64,000 nt of DNA. Source: Oscillospiraceae bacterium. GTDB lineage: Bacteria > Bacillota > Clostridia > Oscillospirales > CAG-272. This document shows, one piece after another, positions 41,688-49,810 of the stretch. The DNA lies in the NCBI GenBank assembly GCA_015064395.1, contig SVSH01000002.1, positions 53,517 through 117,516 on the forward strand. The letters are read 5' to 3'. Made by a program: the position numbers and the translations under genes. The notes under the pieces were generated by a model. That model was not told the origin of the DNA and did no database searches. It saw only the letters and a program-made list of their open reading frames with translations. The stretch's first letter is position 1. Each line of letters opens with the position of its first letter.

Positions 41688-42323
41688 TCAGCGATTGCCG
41701 CAAAAGCAGTCGCAGCAAAGGTCGGCGCAGGCCAGCGTCATGCAAATGTCGCAGGTGGAGCAGGCGCAGCCACTGGGGGAGGAGGAGGTGGTGCGGTATC
41801 CGCCGGCTGCTGCCGCTGTCTGTGCCCGGAGACGGTCACGGACGGTACGGTATTCTGCGTTGTAGGGGTCAATACGGCAGGCAGTGTCTAGATGAGTTTG
41901 GGCGTCAATGATCTGCCCGCGCCGGAGTAGAACGCACCCGATCAGAAAATGCCATTCCGAGCCGCGCTCGCCGTCCGGCATGCCGATCAAAAGGGCATAG
42001 GCGTCGTCCAGTGCTCCGTTATTGATGTGCTGACGAATACGGCCGAAGGTGGAGCCGCTATCTCGGCGCTGGCCGTTTGCCCCCTCGAAGGGGTTGCCAT
42101 AGGAGGCGTTTTGCTGTGAGTGCTCACCACCGCTGCGTCTTGCCTGCTGGATCTGCTCGTAGGCGGCGTTGATCTCTTTCATTTTTTCGTTTGCCATTTC
42201 GGCAAGGTCGGTATTGGCGTATTTGTCGGGATGATACTTGCGGACCAGCGCCCGATAGGCTTGCTTGATCTCCTCATCCGTTGCGCTCGGGCTGACGCCG
42301 AGTATTTTATAGGCATCCATCAT
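41688..42323 (-). CDS. J-domain protein with Cys-rich C-terminal tail
   Basis: A 211-aa protein with an N-terminal J-domain ([20 protein letters not shown], the HPD tripeptide in KYHPDKY) that would stimulate a DnaK-type ATPase. A Gly/Ser linker, a TPR-like helical pair (about residues 95-165) and a cysteine-rich tail with nine Cys in about 25 residues ([11 protein letters not shown], then [10 protein letters not shown]) follow. The tail suggests metal or Fe-S binding. The start overlaps the stop of the DUF5685 gene (ATGA), so the two proteins are made together and probably act together. Confidence 0.8.
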   Translation of the reverse strand: MMDAYKILGVSPSATDEEIKQAYRALVRKYHPDKYANTDLAEMANEKMKEINAAYEQIQQARRSGGEHSQQNASYGNPFEGANGQRRDSGSTFGRIRQHINNGALDDAYALLIGMPDGERGSEWHFLIGCVLLRRGQIIDAQTHLDTACRIDPYNAEYRTVRDRLRAQTAAAAGGYRTTSSSPSGCACSTCDICMTLACADLCCDCFCGNR

Positions 42324-43252
42324 ATTGATTTGCTCGCTTTCTTTGGGGACTTGCAGTCGTGTTCACTCTTGAAAATGACCTGATGCGCCTTTTGGGGAAG
42401 GGCCACTTGTAGCATATGATACAAAAGAGGCGACAATTCCACGCCGCACCGGTCGGACGGAATGTCGATCAGATCCAGCGCGTCGACCGCTTTTTGCAGC
42501 TCCAGTGCTAAGGCCGCCTGCAGATCGCTTCGCCTTTGGTCGGTGATCCCTTCGTCACCGTACAGGCGGTGCAAGGGGTTGGGGCGTCCGCGGCGGACGT
42601 CCTCCTCATAATCGTCAATGGCGTCGATCAGATACAGCCAGCGCCCGACGTGAAAACCGATATGATGGGCAATGCGAGCGGGGGCAGGATCGAGACCGTA
42701 GGCAAACAGAGCGGCCAGCACCTCGCCAAAGGCCGTGGCAGGCTCGTCTGCCGAGGCGAGTTCCGACGTTTCCATTTGATGCAGCCGCTCCATATGCGGG
42801 AGGATGCAGTGGGATAGCCCGGGGTAGCGGCGCTCCGCCCGACGCATAAAGCGGGCAAAGGAGGGAAGGGCAAGACGGGCGCGTATCCGTTTGCCGCCCG
42901 TTTCGTCCGTCTTGTCATCCAACAGCTTGTGGTAGTTCAAAACGGCGGCGGCGCAGGCGGTATAATTTGTGACGTCGCCCGGTTGCAAAGAAAGACGGGG
43001 ACGCAGGGGGTGGACCAGGCATCGCCGACGGTCAAAAGCGACGGGACGGGTGCCCTGTTCGCCCTTCGGATTGCCGCCGGCCAAAGCAAGCCTTGTCAGG
43101 GACAGAAACACGAGGTCGTAGCTCAAGGCAAGGCGGGAGCACTGCCCAGTGCAACGCCCCATGGCACGGCACAGACCGCAGTATACGCCGCGATAGTATT
43201 GATACTCCCGCAGCTTAAGCTCGGGCGTGTGCGGACGAATGTAGCCGATCAT
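42320..43252 (-). CDS. DUF5685-type protein with N-terminal cysteine cluster
   Basis: A 310-aa, mostly helical protein that opens with [21 protein letters not shown] and a cysteine set (Cys25, Cys28, Cys34, Cys38). Further Cys/His residues lie mid-protein ([17 protein letters not shown]). A conserved [20 protein letters not shown] segment recalls all-alpha prenyl-synthase-like folds, as suggested for the family. I recall the family name DUF5685; it was not checked. It is the first gene of an operon with the J-domain protein and the membrane protein. Function unknown. Confidence 0.75.
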   Translation of the reverse strand: MIGYIRPHTPELKLREYQYYRGVYCGLCRAMGRCTGQCSRLALSYDLVFLSLTRLALAGGNPKGEQGTRPVAFDRRRCLVHPLRPRLSLQPGDVTNYTACAAAVLNYHKLLDDKTDETGGKRIRARLALPSFARFMRRAERRYPGLSHCILPHMERLHQMETSELASADEPATAFGEVLAALFAYGLDPAPARIAHHIGFHVGRWLYLIDAIDDYEEDVRRGRPNPLHRLYGDEGITDQRRSDLQAALALELQKAVDALDLIDIPSDRCGVELSPLLYHMLQVALPQKAHQVIFKSEHDCKSPKKASKSI

Positions 43253-43286
43253 GCAAGTCCCTCCTCTCTGTCAATCATTCCCTTAT

Positions 43287-43315
43287 ATCATACCCTAAAC
43301 TTGCAAATAAAGCAA
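43287..43315 (-). promoter_or_regulatory. Promoter for the DUF5685 operon
   Basis: Read on the minus strand: TTGCTT (43315-43310), 17-bp spacer, TATGAT (43292-43287). Confidence 0.6.
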
Positions 43316-43918
43316 TGCTTTTTTGTAAATTTTCCAAACAAACGGGTGCTTGTTGGCTATCGGTGATTCGGCAAAGGAGGAGCGTGGTGCGGACGCGATG
43401 ATAGAGCAAACGGAAAAAAACAGGCCTTACATATCGCCTTGATTTTTCAAATCCGACAAAAATTCTAATTATGTAAAATATGTAAAAAAATGTAAATTGA
43501 ACGTTGGAAAAGGGAAAAGAAAAAAGGAAAGACGAAAAATGGCGGAAAACCGAGAAGAAAATCGAAAAAATCTCGTTTTCAATATGTAGAAAATTCACCT
43601 TAAAATTTGGTTAAGATGCACAAAGATGATTGCCGAAAACAAGTTGCGGTCGCAACGAGATTTGAATGGACCGGGTAATTGAATTTTACCGTTGGAAGGG
43701 TGTTTGGAGGAGGATGAGGCGAAAAGGGGCTGACAGCGGCAAAAAAAGAGGGAAAATTGCGAGGAAAGCTCAAAAAAGTAAATATTAATTACCATTTGTA
43801 TTTGTGCAAATTCATCACGTAGATTATTTGAAGAACGCAAGTTTTTCGGGGCGTGTACCCCGGGGTTTTCGGCACACTTGGAAGACAAGTCCAAAGGCGG
43901 CGGCACATGGAATTTGTG
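43316..43918. other. AT-rich, purine-asymmetric non-coding region
   Basis: Six hundred bases without a credible gene. It is more AT-rich than the rest of the window, and its plus strand is strongly purine-rich at 43500-43570 and 43700-43780. Three ATGTAAA words lie close together at 43470-43500. A CGGGGCGTGTACCCCG hairpin lies near 43846-43861. A 16-codon ATG frame at 43539 follows a weak AAAGGAAAG site but has no other support. Confidence 0.5.
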
Positions 43919-43947
43919 TTGACTTTTGGGGGTGTTTGTGGTATGAT
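43919..43947 (+). promoter_or_regulatory. Promoter for the ABC/DUF5696 locus
   Basis: TTGACT at 43919-43924, 17-bp spacer, TATGAT at 43942-43947 with TGG before it (extended -10). It is the only good promoter seen before the seven-gene run. Confidence 0.75.
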
Positions 43948-43953
43948 ATGGTC

Positions 43954-44369
43954 ATCAATTTAGGGGAATTTTGCATCTTTAGTATATATACGGGTGCAAG
44001 AACGCCTTATTTTTGTGTGACCGTATGCCACTCTGGCATAGGTCGCTTCACGGGCATGGCCGCAAGGCTTTGCCGGTGCTGTGCCGAGCACAGGCGAGAT
44101 AATACAACAGCAGAATGCAAGAGATGCAAGAGGGCGGTGTGGACGGCCGACCTTTTTCATTCGCTTTCTTTCTGTCGTTGCTTCTGCGACAAACCGCGTC
44201 GCGGGAGCAATGGCAGAAGGGGACGGCTTTTTGCCACCCCGGCTTCGGGTTCGCTTGTTTTCGGTATCGCACGACGTGAAGCAAATACGCCGCGACGCTG
44301 TGTGATGCAAGATCTTTTCTCGCCTTGCTTTTCCTGCGCCGTGAAAATCTTTCAGGAGGAACGTTACAA
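43954..44369 (+). ncRNA. Long structured 5' leader of the ABC/DUF5696 locus (candidate regulatory RNA)
   Basis: About 416 bases lie between the predicted start site and the first ATG. The leader holds several short hairpins (ATGCCA-CTC-TGGCAT at 44026-44040, GGCAAAGCC-like pairings near 44060, a CGCGTCGCG-type palindrome near 44195). No known riboswitch core was recognised. A long open frame in it has no start site. Confidence 0.45.
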
Positions 44370-47300
44370 ATGAGAAAAACGAAATTTCAAAGAGTAGCTT
44401 CCTTGCTGCTTGCGTTGTTGCTTCTTACCTGCGGCGGTACGATCGCCGTTGGCGCGGAGGAAAACGGGGCAGTAAAGAACGAAAGCGTGACTGACAAAAC
44501 GATCGCTGACTACAAGGAAGAGCTCGAGTCGATTTCGTACGCAGAGTACGAACAGAATTTCGGCACCCTCGCGGATGCGACTGAAACTGTCATCATCGAC
44601 CCCATCGCAAGCCTTGACAAGGACAAGACGACGATTGGTGAGCTGACGGCAGAGCAGTGGGCGCAGCTGTCGGCAGATCCTACCCTTGCGGGTAAGCTGG
44701 TCGGCTACTACACGGGCGCTGAATATGACGGCAAGAAAGGCCTGTACACCCCCGGTGACGGAACCGTCACCTTCACTCTCAACGATCTTGCGGAGGGCCT
44801 TTACAGTATCCGCATCATCTACTACCCCAACGAGGGTAAGTCCGCGTCCATTGAGAGAGAATTTTACATCAACGGTAAGGCTCCCTTCAGAGAAGCCCGC
44901 TCGCTGACGCTGCCCAAGGTATGGAAGAACACCTATGAGGATTACGCCTTCAAGGTGCCTGCCAAGGCAAATGCCGATGATTACGAGAACCGTGCCAAGG
45001 AGTTGAAATTGAACGTCACCCGCGAGAACCGCGAGGACGGTACATACCTCATCTTCGAGATGCCCAAGGCTTGGACCACGGAAGTCTCCGACTTCTTGCT
45101 CAATGAGATCGGCGCTCGTTTCTTCAAGATCGATAAGAATAACAACGAGATCCGTCCCGAGGTCGCTCAGACGCCCGAGTGGCGCAGCTACGACCTGATG
45201 GACAGCCAGGGCTACTATACGCAGTCCTTCAAGTATGCGCTCACTCCCGATGAGAACGGAGAGATCTCCCTCTCGCTCAAGGGTATCAACGAGCCCATGT
45301 CCATCTATCAGATCATTCTGATGCCTCAGCCTTCGATCCCCACCTACGAGGAGTATCTGGCAAAGTACAAGGACGCCCCCAAGGGCACGTCCATTGTTAA
45401 GATCGAGGCCGAGATGCCCACTGAGATCTCCACCAATACGGTTTACCCGGTAGAGGATCGCGCGTCCGCCGCAACCTCTCCCGCCGACACCTCCCGCATG
45501 ATGCTCAACGTCATCGGCGGTGAGAAGTGGCAGACCCCCGGCCAGGCAGTCTACTACTCGTTCCAGGTGGACTCCACCGGCCTTTATTCCATCGATATGC
45601 GGTTTAGACAGAATGTGCTGGACGGTCTGTTTGTCAGCCGTTCCATCAGTCTGTATAGCGATGGCTTGAACCCGAACGAGGACGGCTACTACGCCGGCTA
45701 TCCCTTCCTTGAGGCTGCACAGGCTCGCTTCAACTACTCCGGCTACTGGCAGTCGGGCGGTATGAACGACGGCTCGCAGGAAGACGTGTTCGAGTTCTAC
45801 TTCGTTGAGGGCATTACCTACACGCTTAAGCTCGAGGTAACGCTGGGCACCATGTCCGATACCATTCGCCAGATTGAGGATGTCCTTAATCACATCAACG
45901 ATGACTACCTGCAGATCATTCGTCTGACGGGTACCAAGCCTGATGACTACCGCGACTACAACTTCAAGCGCGTTATGCCCTTGACGCTGATCGACCTGCG
46001 TCAGCAGTCCGGCCGTCTGGACGGTATCGCAACGCATTTGAAGGAGATCGCCGGTACGGCTTCCTCCACCGTTGCAACGCTGGATAAGGTCCACCAGCTC
46101 CTGGAGCGTATGGTCGGTACCAATAAGGAAGACGAGATCGCAAGAAACCTGGATACCCTGAAGTCCTATATCGGTTCTCTGGGTACCTTCCTGACGGACG
46201 CCAAGACGCAGCCGCTTCAGATCGACTATATCGTGATCCAGCCCGCAGCACAAGAGGATCCCCAGGCAGAGCCCGGCTTCTTCGCTAAGCTCTGGCACGA
46301 GATTACCTCTTTCATTCAGTCCTTCTTGCGTGACTACAACTCCATGGGTGCTATGGAAGAAACGCTGGAGGATCCTCTGGAGGTTTGGGTTGCTTACGGT
46401 CGTGACCAGTCGCTGGTCATCCGTAACCTGGTTACTAACGACTTTACTGCAAAGACGCAGATCCCCGTTGACCTGAAGCTGATCACGGGCGGTACGCTTC
46501 TGCCGTCCATCCTGGCAGGAATGGGTCCCGACGTGTACTTGGGTATTGGTCAGGGTGAAGTAATCAACTACGCAATTCGTGGCGCTCTGGCAACGCTGGA
46601 CTACGACTCCGAGGGCAACAAGCGAGAGGACTTTGATGAGGTCGCTGACCGCTTCAGTGAGGCCGCTATGCTGGTTCTCGGCATCGAGAACTCGGATGGT
46701 GAGCTTCGCCACTACGGTCTGCCTGAGACGCAGTCCTTCCCCATGCTGTTCGTCCGTATCGACGTTCTGGCCGAATTGAATATTGAGATCCCCAAGACCT
46801 GGAGTGATATTTACAAGGCACAGACCATTCTCGAGGGTAACAACATGGAGATCGGTCTGACCACCGACTACAAGATGTTCCTGTATCAGAACGGTGGCGA
46901 GCTGTTTGCTGACGGCGGTATGAGAATCAACCTCGACTCCGAGGAGGGCTTGAACGCATTTGAGACCATGTGTAACCTGTTTACCATGCACTCCTTCCCC
47001 TATCAGTACGACGCAGCAAACCGTTTCAGAACGGGTGAGATGCCCATTCTGATCGCCGACTATACCGGTCTTTACAACCAGCTTAAGGTATTCGCAACCG
47101 AAATCGACGGTCTGTGGAAGTTCGTTCCGCTGCCCGGTGTTGAGGATGAAAACGGTAATATTAATAATGTATCCATTTCGGGCGTTAACGCTGACGTTAT
47201 GGTCGGCGGTACGGATCACGAGGACGAGGCTTGGGAGTACCTGAAGTGGTACACCGGTGCTTCCTGCCAGACCGCATACGCAAACGAGATGGTAGCGATC

Positions 47301-47915
47301 ATGGGTGACTCCGCAAAGCATCCTACGGCAAACAGAGAGGCCCTGGCCTCCATGCCTTGGACGACGGAGGAGTTCATCGAGGTACAGAGACAGTTTGCAG
47401 CCCTTGCATCCGTTCCTAACTACCCCGGTGCTTACTACATCGACCGTTACACCGGCTTTGCATTCCTGGATGCTTACAATAACGGTGCAGACCCCGTAAC
47501 CGAGCTGCTGAGCTACATTAATACCATTAACAAGGAAATCACCCGTAAGCGCGAGGAGTTCCACCTGGAAACCCTGCCTGAGAAGACGGGAAATTTGGCA
47601 ATTAAGCGCGGCAGACAGGCCCAAGAGGCAATCGAAGCCTTGCGCGACATCGTGGGCGACAGCATGAACGACCTCTTTGCGGAGATCAACGTCGCCATCG
47701 CAGACTCCAACATCGTCCTCCTGGAGGAGTGCTCCGGTAAGATGATGGAAAAGCTGGCCGGTGCAGATCCCACTGCCTATACCGTTGTGGTATTCAAGCA
47801 GGATCAGAAGAAAGACTACGGCGGCTATGACATCGACAAGCTGTCTGAGCAGCAGCTGATCTACTTTATCGCAGAGTGCCTCAAGCAGGCAGCGAATGCG
47901 CTGAGTCAGTATTGA
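44370..47915 (+). CDS. Giant extracellular solute-binding protein with carbohydrate-binding-like N-terminal part
   Basis: An 1181-aa exported protein. A signal peptide (residues 1-31, ending AVGA) has no good lipobox. Residues 32-335 are a beta-rich region of unknown type. Residues 340-495 resemble a galactose-binding/CBM-like sandwich (QAVYYSFQVDSTGLYSIDMR). Residues 495-660 are helical. A family-1-type solute-binding domain fills about 667-1060 (WVAYGRDQSLVIRNLV, LPSILAGMGPDVYLGIG, MFLYQNGGELFADGG, DEAWEYLKWYTGA). Normal binding proteins have 400-550 residues. AGGAGGA precedes the ATG. It heads a run of seven genes and should deliver a glycan to the permeases. Confidence 0.85.
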   Translation: MRKTKFQRVASLLLALLLLTCGGTIAVGAEENGAVKNESVTDKTIADYKEELESISYAEYEQNFGTLADATETVIIDPIASLDKDKTTIGELTAEQWAQLSADPTLAGKLVGYYTGAEYDGKKGLYTPGDGTVTFTLNDLAEGLYSIRIIYYPNEGKSASIEREFYINGKAPFREARSLTLPKVWKNTYEDYAFKVPAKANADDYENRAKELKLNVTRENREDGTYLIFEMPKAWTTEVSDFLLNEIGARFFKIDKNNNEIRPEVAQTPEWRSYDLMDSQGYYTQSFKYALTPDENGEISLSLKGINEPMSIYQIILMPQPSIPTYEEYLAKYKDAPKGTSIVKIEAEMPTEISTNTVYPVEDRASAATSPADTSRMMLNVIGGEKWQTPGQAVYYSFQVDSTGLYSIDMRFRQNVLDGLFVSRSISLYSDGLNPNEDGYYAGYPFLEAAQARFNYSGYWQSGGMNDGSQEDVFEFYFVEGITYTLKLEVTLGTMSDTIRQIEDVLNHINDDYLQIIRLTGTKPDDYRDYNFKRVMPLTLIDLRQQSGRLDGIATHLKEIAGTASSTVATLDKVHQLLERMVGTNKEDEIARNLDTLKSYIGSLGTFLTDAKTQPLQIDYIVIQPAAQEDPQAEPGFFAKLWHEITSFIQSFLRDYNSMGAMEETLEDPLEVWVAYGRDQSLVIRNLVTNDFTAKTQIPVDLKLITGGTLLPSILAGMGPDVYLGIGQGEVINYAIRGALATLDYDSEGNKREDFDEVADRFSEAAMLVLGIENSDGELRHYGLPETQSFPMLFVRIDVLAELNIEIPKTWSDIYKAQTILEGNNMEIGLTTDYKMFLYQNGGELFADGGMRINLDSEEGLNAFETMCNLFTMHSFPYQYDAANRFRTGEMPILIADYTGLYNQLKVFATEIDGLWKFVPLPGVEDENGNINNVSISGVNADVMVGGTDHEDEAWEYLKWYTGASCQTAYANEMVAIMGDSAKHPTANREALASMPWTTEEFIEVQRQFAALASVPNYPGAYYIDRYTGFAFLDAYNNGADPVTELLSYINTINKEITRKREEFHLETLPEKTGNLAIKRGRQAQEAIEALRDIVGDSMNDLFAEINVAIADSNIVLLEECSGKMMEKLAGADPTAYTVVVFKQDQKKDYGGYDIDKLSEQQLIYFIAECLKQAANALSQY

Positions 47916-47960
47916 TCTGCGCGATACACTTGATTCTATTCAGAAAAGGAGAGAGCAAAA

Positions 47961-48914
47961 ATGTCACGTAACACTGATGAATTGAAAGCTGTATCGCGCA
48001 AAGACATTACCTACCGTGAGTGGATATGGAAAGAGATGAAGAAGAATAAGGTCGCCTACGTTATGGTAGCGCCCTATATGATCCTGTTCACCATCTTTAC
48101 CGTCCTGCCGGTCGTTCTGTCTGCCTTTATCAGCTTCACCGACTTTAACATGATTGATATTGCCGGTACGGAGTTTGAATTCTTCAACAACTACATCAAT
48201 CTGTTCTTCGCTGATGATATCTTCCTGATCGCTTGTAAGAACACGCTGATCTTTGCAGCGGTCGTTGGCCCTGTATCGTATCTGATGTCCTTCCTGGTCG
48301 CTTGGTTCATCAACGAGCTGTCCCCCCGTGTCCGCGCGATCGTTACCTTGATCTTCTATGCGCCTTCCATTTCCGGTCAGGTCTATCTGATCTGGGGTAC
48401 CTTCTTCTCGGCGGACGCATACGGTTGGGCAAACGCAGCCCTGATCGAGATCGGTATGATCACGGAGCCTATCGCATGGTTCAAGGATACCAAATACATC
48501 ATGCCCCTGTGTATTATCGTTGCACTGTGGACGTCCCTTGGTACCTCCTTCCTGTCCTTTATCGCAGGTCTTCAGGGCGTTGACCGCTCCTGGTACGAGG
48601 CCGGCGCCGTTGACGGTATCCGTAACCGTTGGCAGGAGCTTTGGTACATCACACTGCCTTCCATGAAGCCCCAGCTGATGTTCGGTGCTATCATGGCAAT
48701 CACCGGTGCCTTCGGCTTCGGCGGCGTCGTTGACGCACTTTGCGGCTTCCCGTCGACCGACTACGCGGCACACACCATCATGCACCATCTGAACGACTAT
48801 GCCGGCCAGCGTTATGAAATGGGTTACGCTTCCGCTATCGCCGTTATCCTGTTCGCCATCATGATCGGTGCGAACATGGTGGTCAAGAAAGTTTTGTCAA
48901 AGGTAGGTACGTAA
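47961..48914 (+). CDS. ABC sugar permease, MalF/UgpA type (pair 1)
   Basis: A 317-aa permease with six membrane spans and the cytoplasmic EAA loop EAGAVDGIRNRWQELWYITLP that contacts the ATPase. It begins with a charged N-terminus, as in MalF-like subunits. It lies 45 bases after the binding-protein gene with AAAGGAGAG before the ATG, and 2 bases before the second permease, so the two are coupled. No ATPase gene is nearby; a shared MsmK/UgpC-type ATPase would be needed. Confidence 0.92.
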   Translation: MSRNTDELKAVSRKDITYREWIWKEMKKNKVAYVMVAPYMILFTIFTVLPVVLSAFISFTDFNMIDIAGTEFEFFNNYINLFFADDIFLIACKNTLIFAAVVGPVSYLMSFLVAWFINELSPRVRAIVTLIFYAPSISGQVYLIWGTFFSADAYGWANAALIEIGMITEPIAWFKDTKYIMPLCIIVALWTSLGTSFLSFIAGLQGVDRSWYEAGAVDGIRNRWQELWYITLPSMKPQLMFGAIMAITGAFGFGGVVDALCGFPSTDYAAHTIMHHLNDYAGQRYEMGYASAIAVILFAIMIGANMVVKKVLSKVGT

Positions 48915-48916
48915 TC

Positions 48917-49789
48917 ATGGCAAAATTAAGAACAAGAAAGCATAAGGTCGTCTTGTCCCGTTCGGCGGGCGGCGACGCGGGTATCACCGTTCTTCTGTCG
49001 ATCCTCGGCGTGATCATGTTCCTTCCTATGGTCTATGCGGTGTCGCAGTCGCTCAAGCCGCTGGATGAATTGTGGATGTACCCTCCGAGATTCTTCGCTA
49101 AGAACCCCACCTTCACCAACTTCCGCGATCTGTTCATGCTGATGAACACCTCGTGGGTTCCGTTCTCTCGCTACATCTTTAATACGGTGCTGATCTCCAT
49201 TGGCGGAACGCTTGGACACTTGCTCCTGGCCTCCATGGCGGCGTACGCACTGGCAAAGATCAAGTTCCCCGGCGGCCGTGTTATGTTTAAGACGGTCCAG
49301 ACCTCGCTGATGTTCCACTCGACCATCACCGCCGTCTGTTCCTTCATGATCATGTCGGCCTTCCATATGATCGATACCCTGTGGGCCGTGATCGTCCCCG
49401 CCTGGGCATCGACGCTGGGTCTGTACCTGATGAAACAGTTTATGGATACTAACGTTCATGATACAGTGCTGGAAAGTGCACGTCTTGACGGTGCTAACGA
49501 GTTCCATATCTTCTGGGTCATCGCGATGCCCATGGTTAAGCCCGCGTGGCTGACCCTGATCATCTATTGTTTCCAAGGTCTTTGGAACGCAGGCGCTTCC
49601 ATCTACATTTACTCCGAGCAGTGGAAATCGTTCAACTACGCGATCGGTCAGATCACGGCGGGCGGTATCAAGCGTGCGGGTGCATCGGCGGCTTCGCTGG
49701 TGCTGATGATGGCAGTCCCGATTCTCGTATTCGTTATCTCACAGTCGAATATCATTGAAACCATGGGTTCCAGTGGTATGAAGGATTAA
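48917..49789 (+). CDS. ABC carbohydrate permease, MalG/UgpE type (pair 1)
   Basis: A 290-aa permease with six spans, opening with the MalG-type VLLSILGVIMFLPMVYAVSQ and having the EAA loop ESARLDGANEFHIFWVIAMP. It should form a heterodimer with the permease 2 bases upstream. The downstream exported NHL/Yip1 gene starts about 20 bases later, so it is probably in the same transcript. Confidence 0.92.
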   Translation: MAKLRTRKHKVVLSRSAGGDAGITVLLSILGVIMFLPMVYAVSQSLKPLDELWMYPPRFFAKNPTFTNFRDLFMLMNTSWVPFSRYIFNTVLISIGGTLGHLLLASMAAYALAKIKFPGGRVMFKTVQTSLMFHSTITAVCSFMIMSAFHMIDTLWAVIVPAWASTLGLYLMKQFMDTNVHDTVLESARLDGANEFHIFWVIAMPMVKPAWLTLIIYCFQGLWNAGASIYIYSEQWKSFNYAIGQITAGGIKRAGASAASLVLMMAVPILVFVISQSNIIETMGSSGMKD

Positions 49790-49810
49790 TATAAGGAGGA
49801 AAACTTGAAT

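Noticed and set aside
43539..43589. A 16-codon ATG frame (small peptide) in the AT-rich spacer, with AAAGGAAAG upstream
   Set aside because: Too short and too purine-biased to separate from chance; no promoter or terminator frames it.
43804..44373. A 189-codon plus-strand frame over the leader of the ABC locus
   Set aside because: Its start has no ribosome binding site, it crosses the promoter, its translation has no recognisable pattern and it overlaps the true binding-protein start in another frame.
44364..47624. A 1086-codon minus-strand frame opposite the solute-binding protein
   Set aside because: A by-product of strong codon bias in the sense gene. No minus-strand promoter or ribosome binding site was found.
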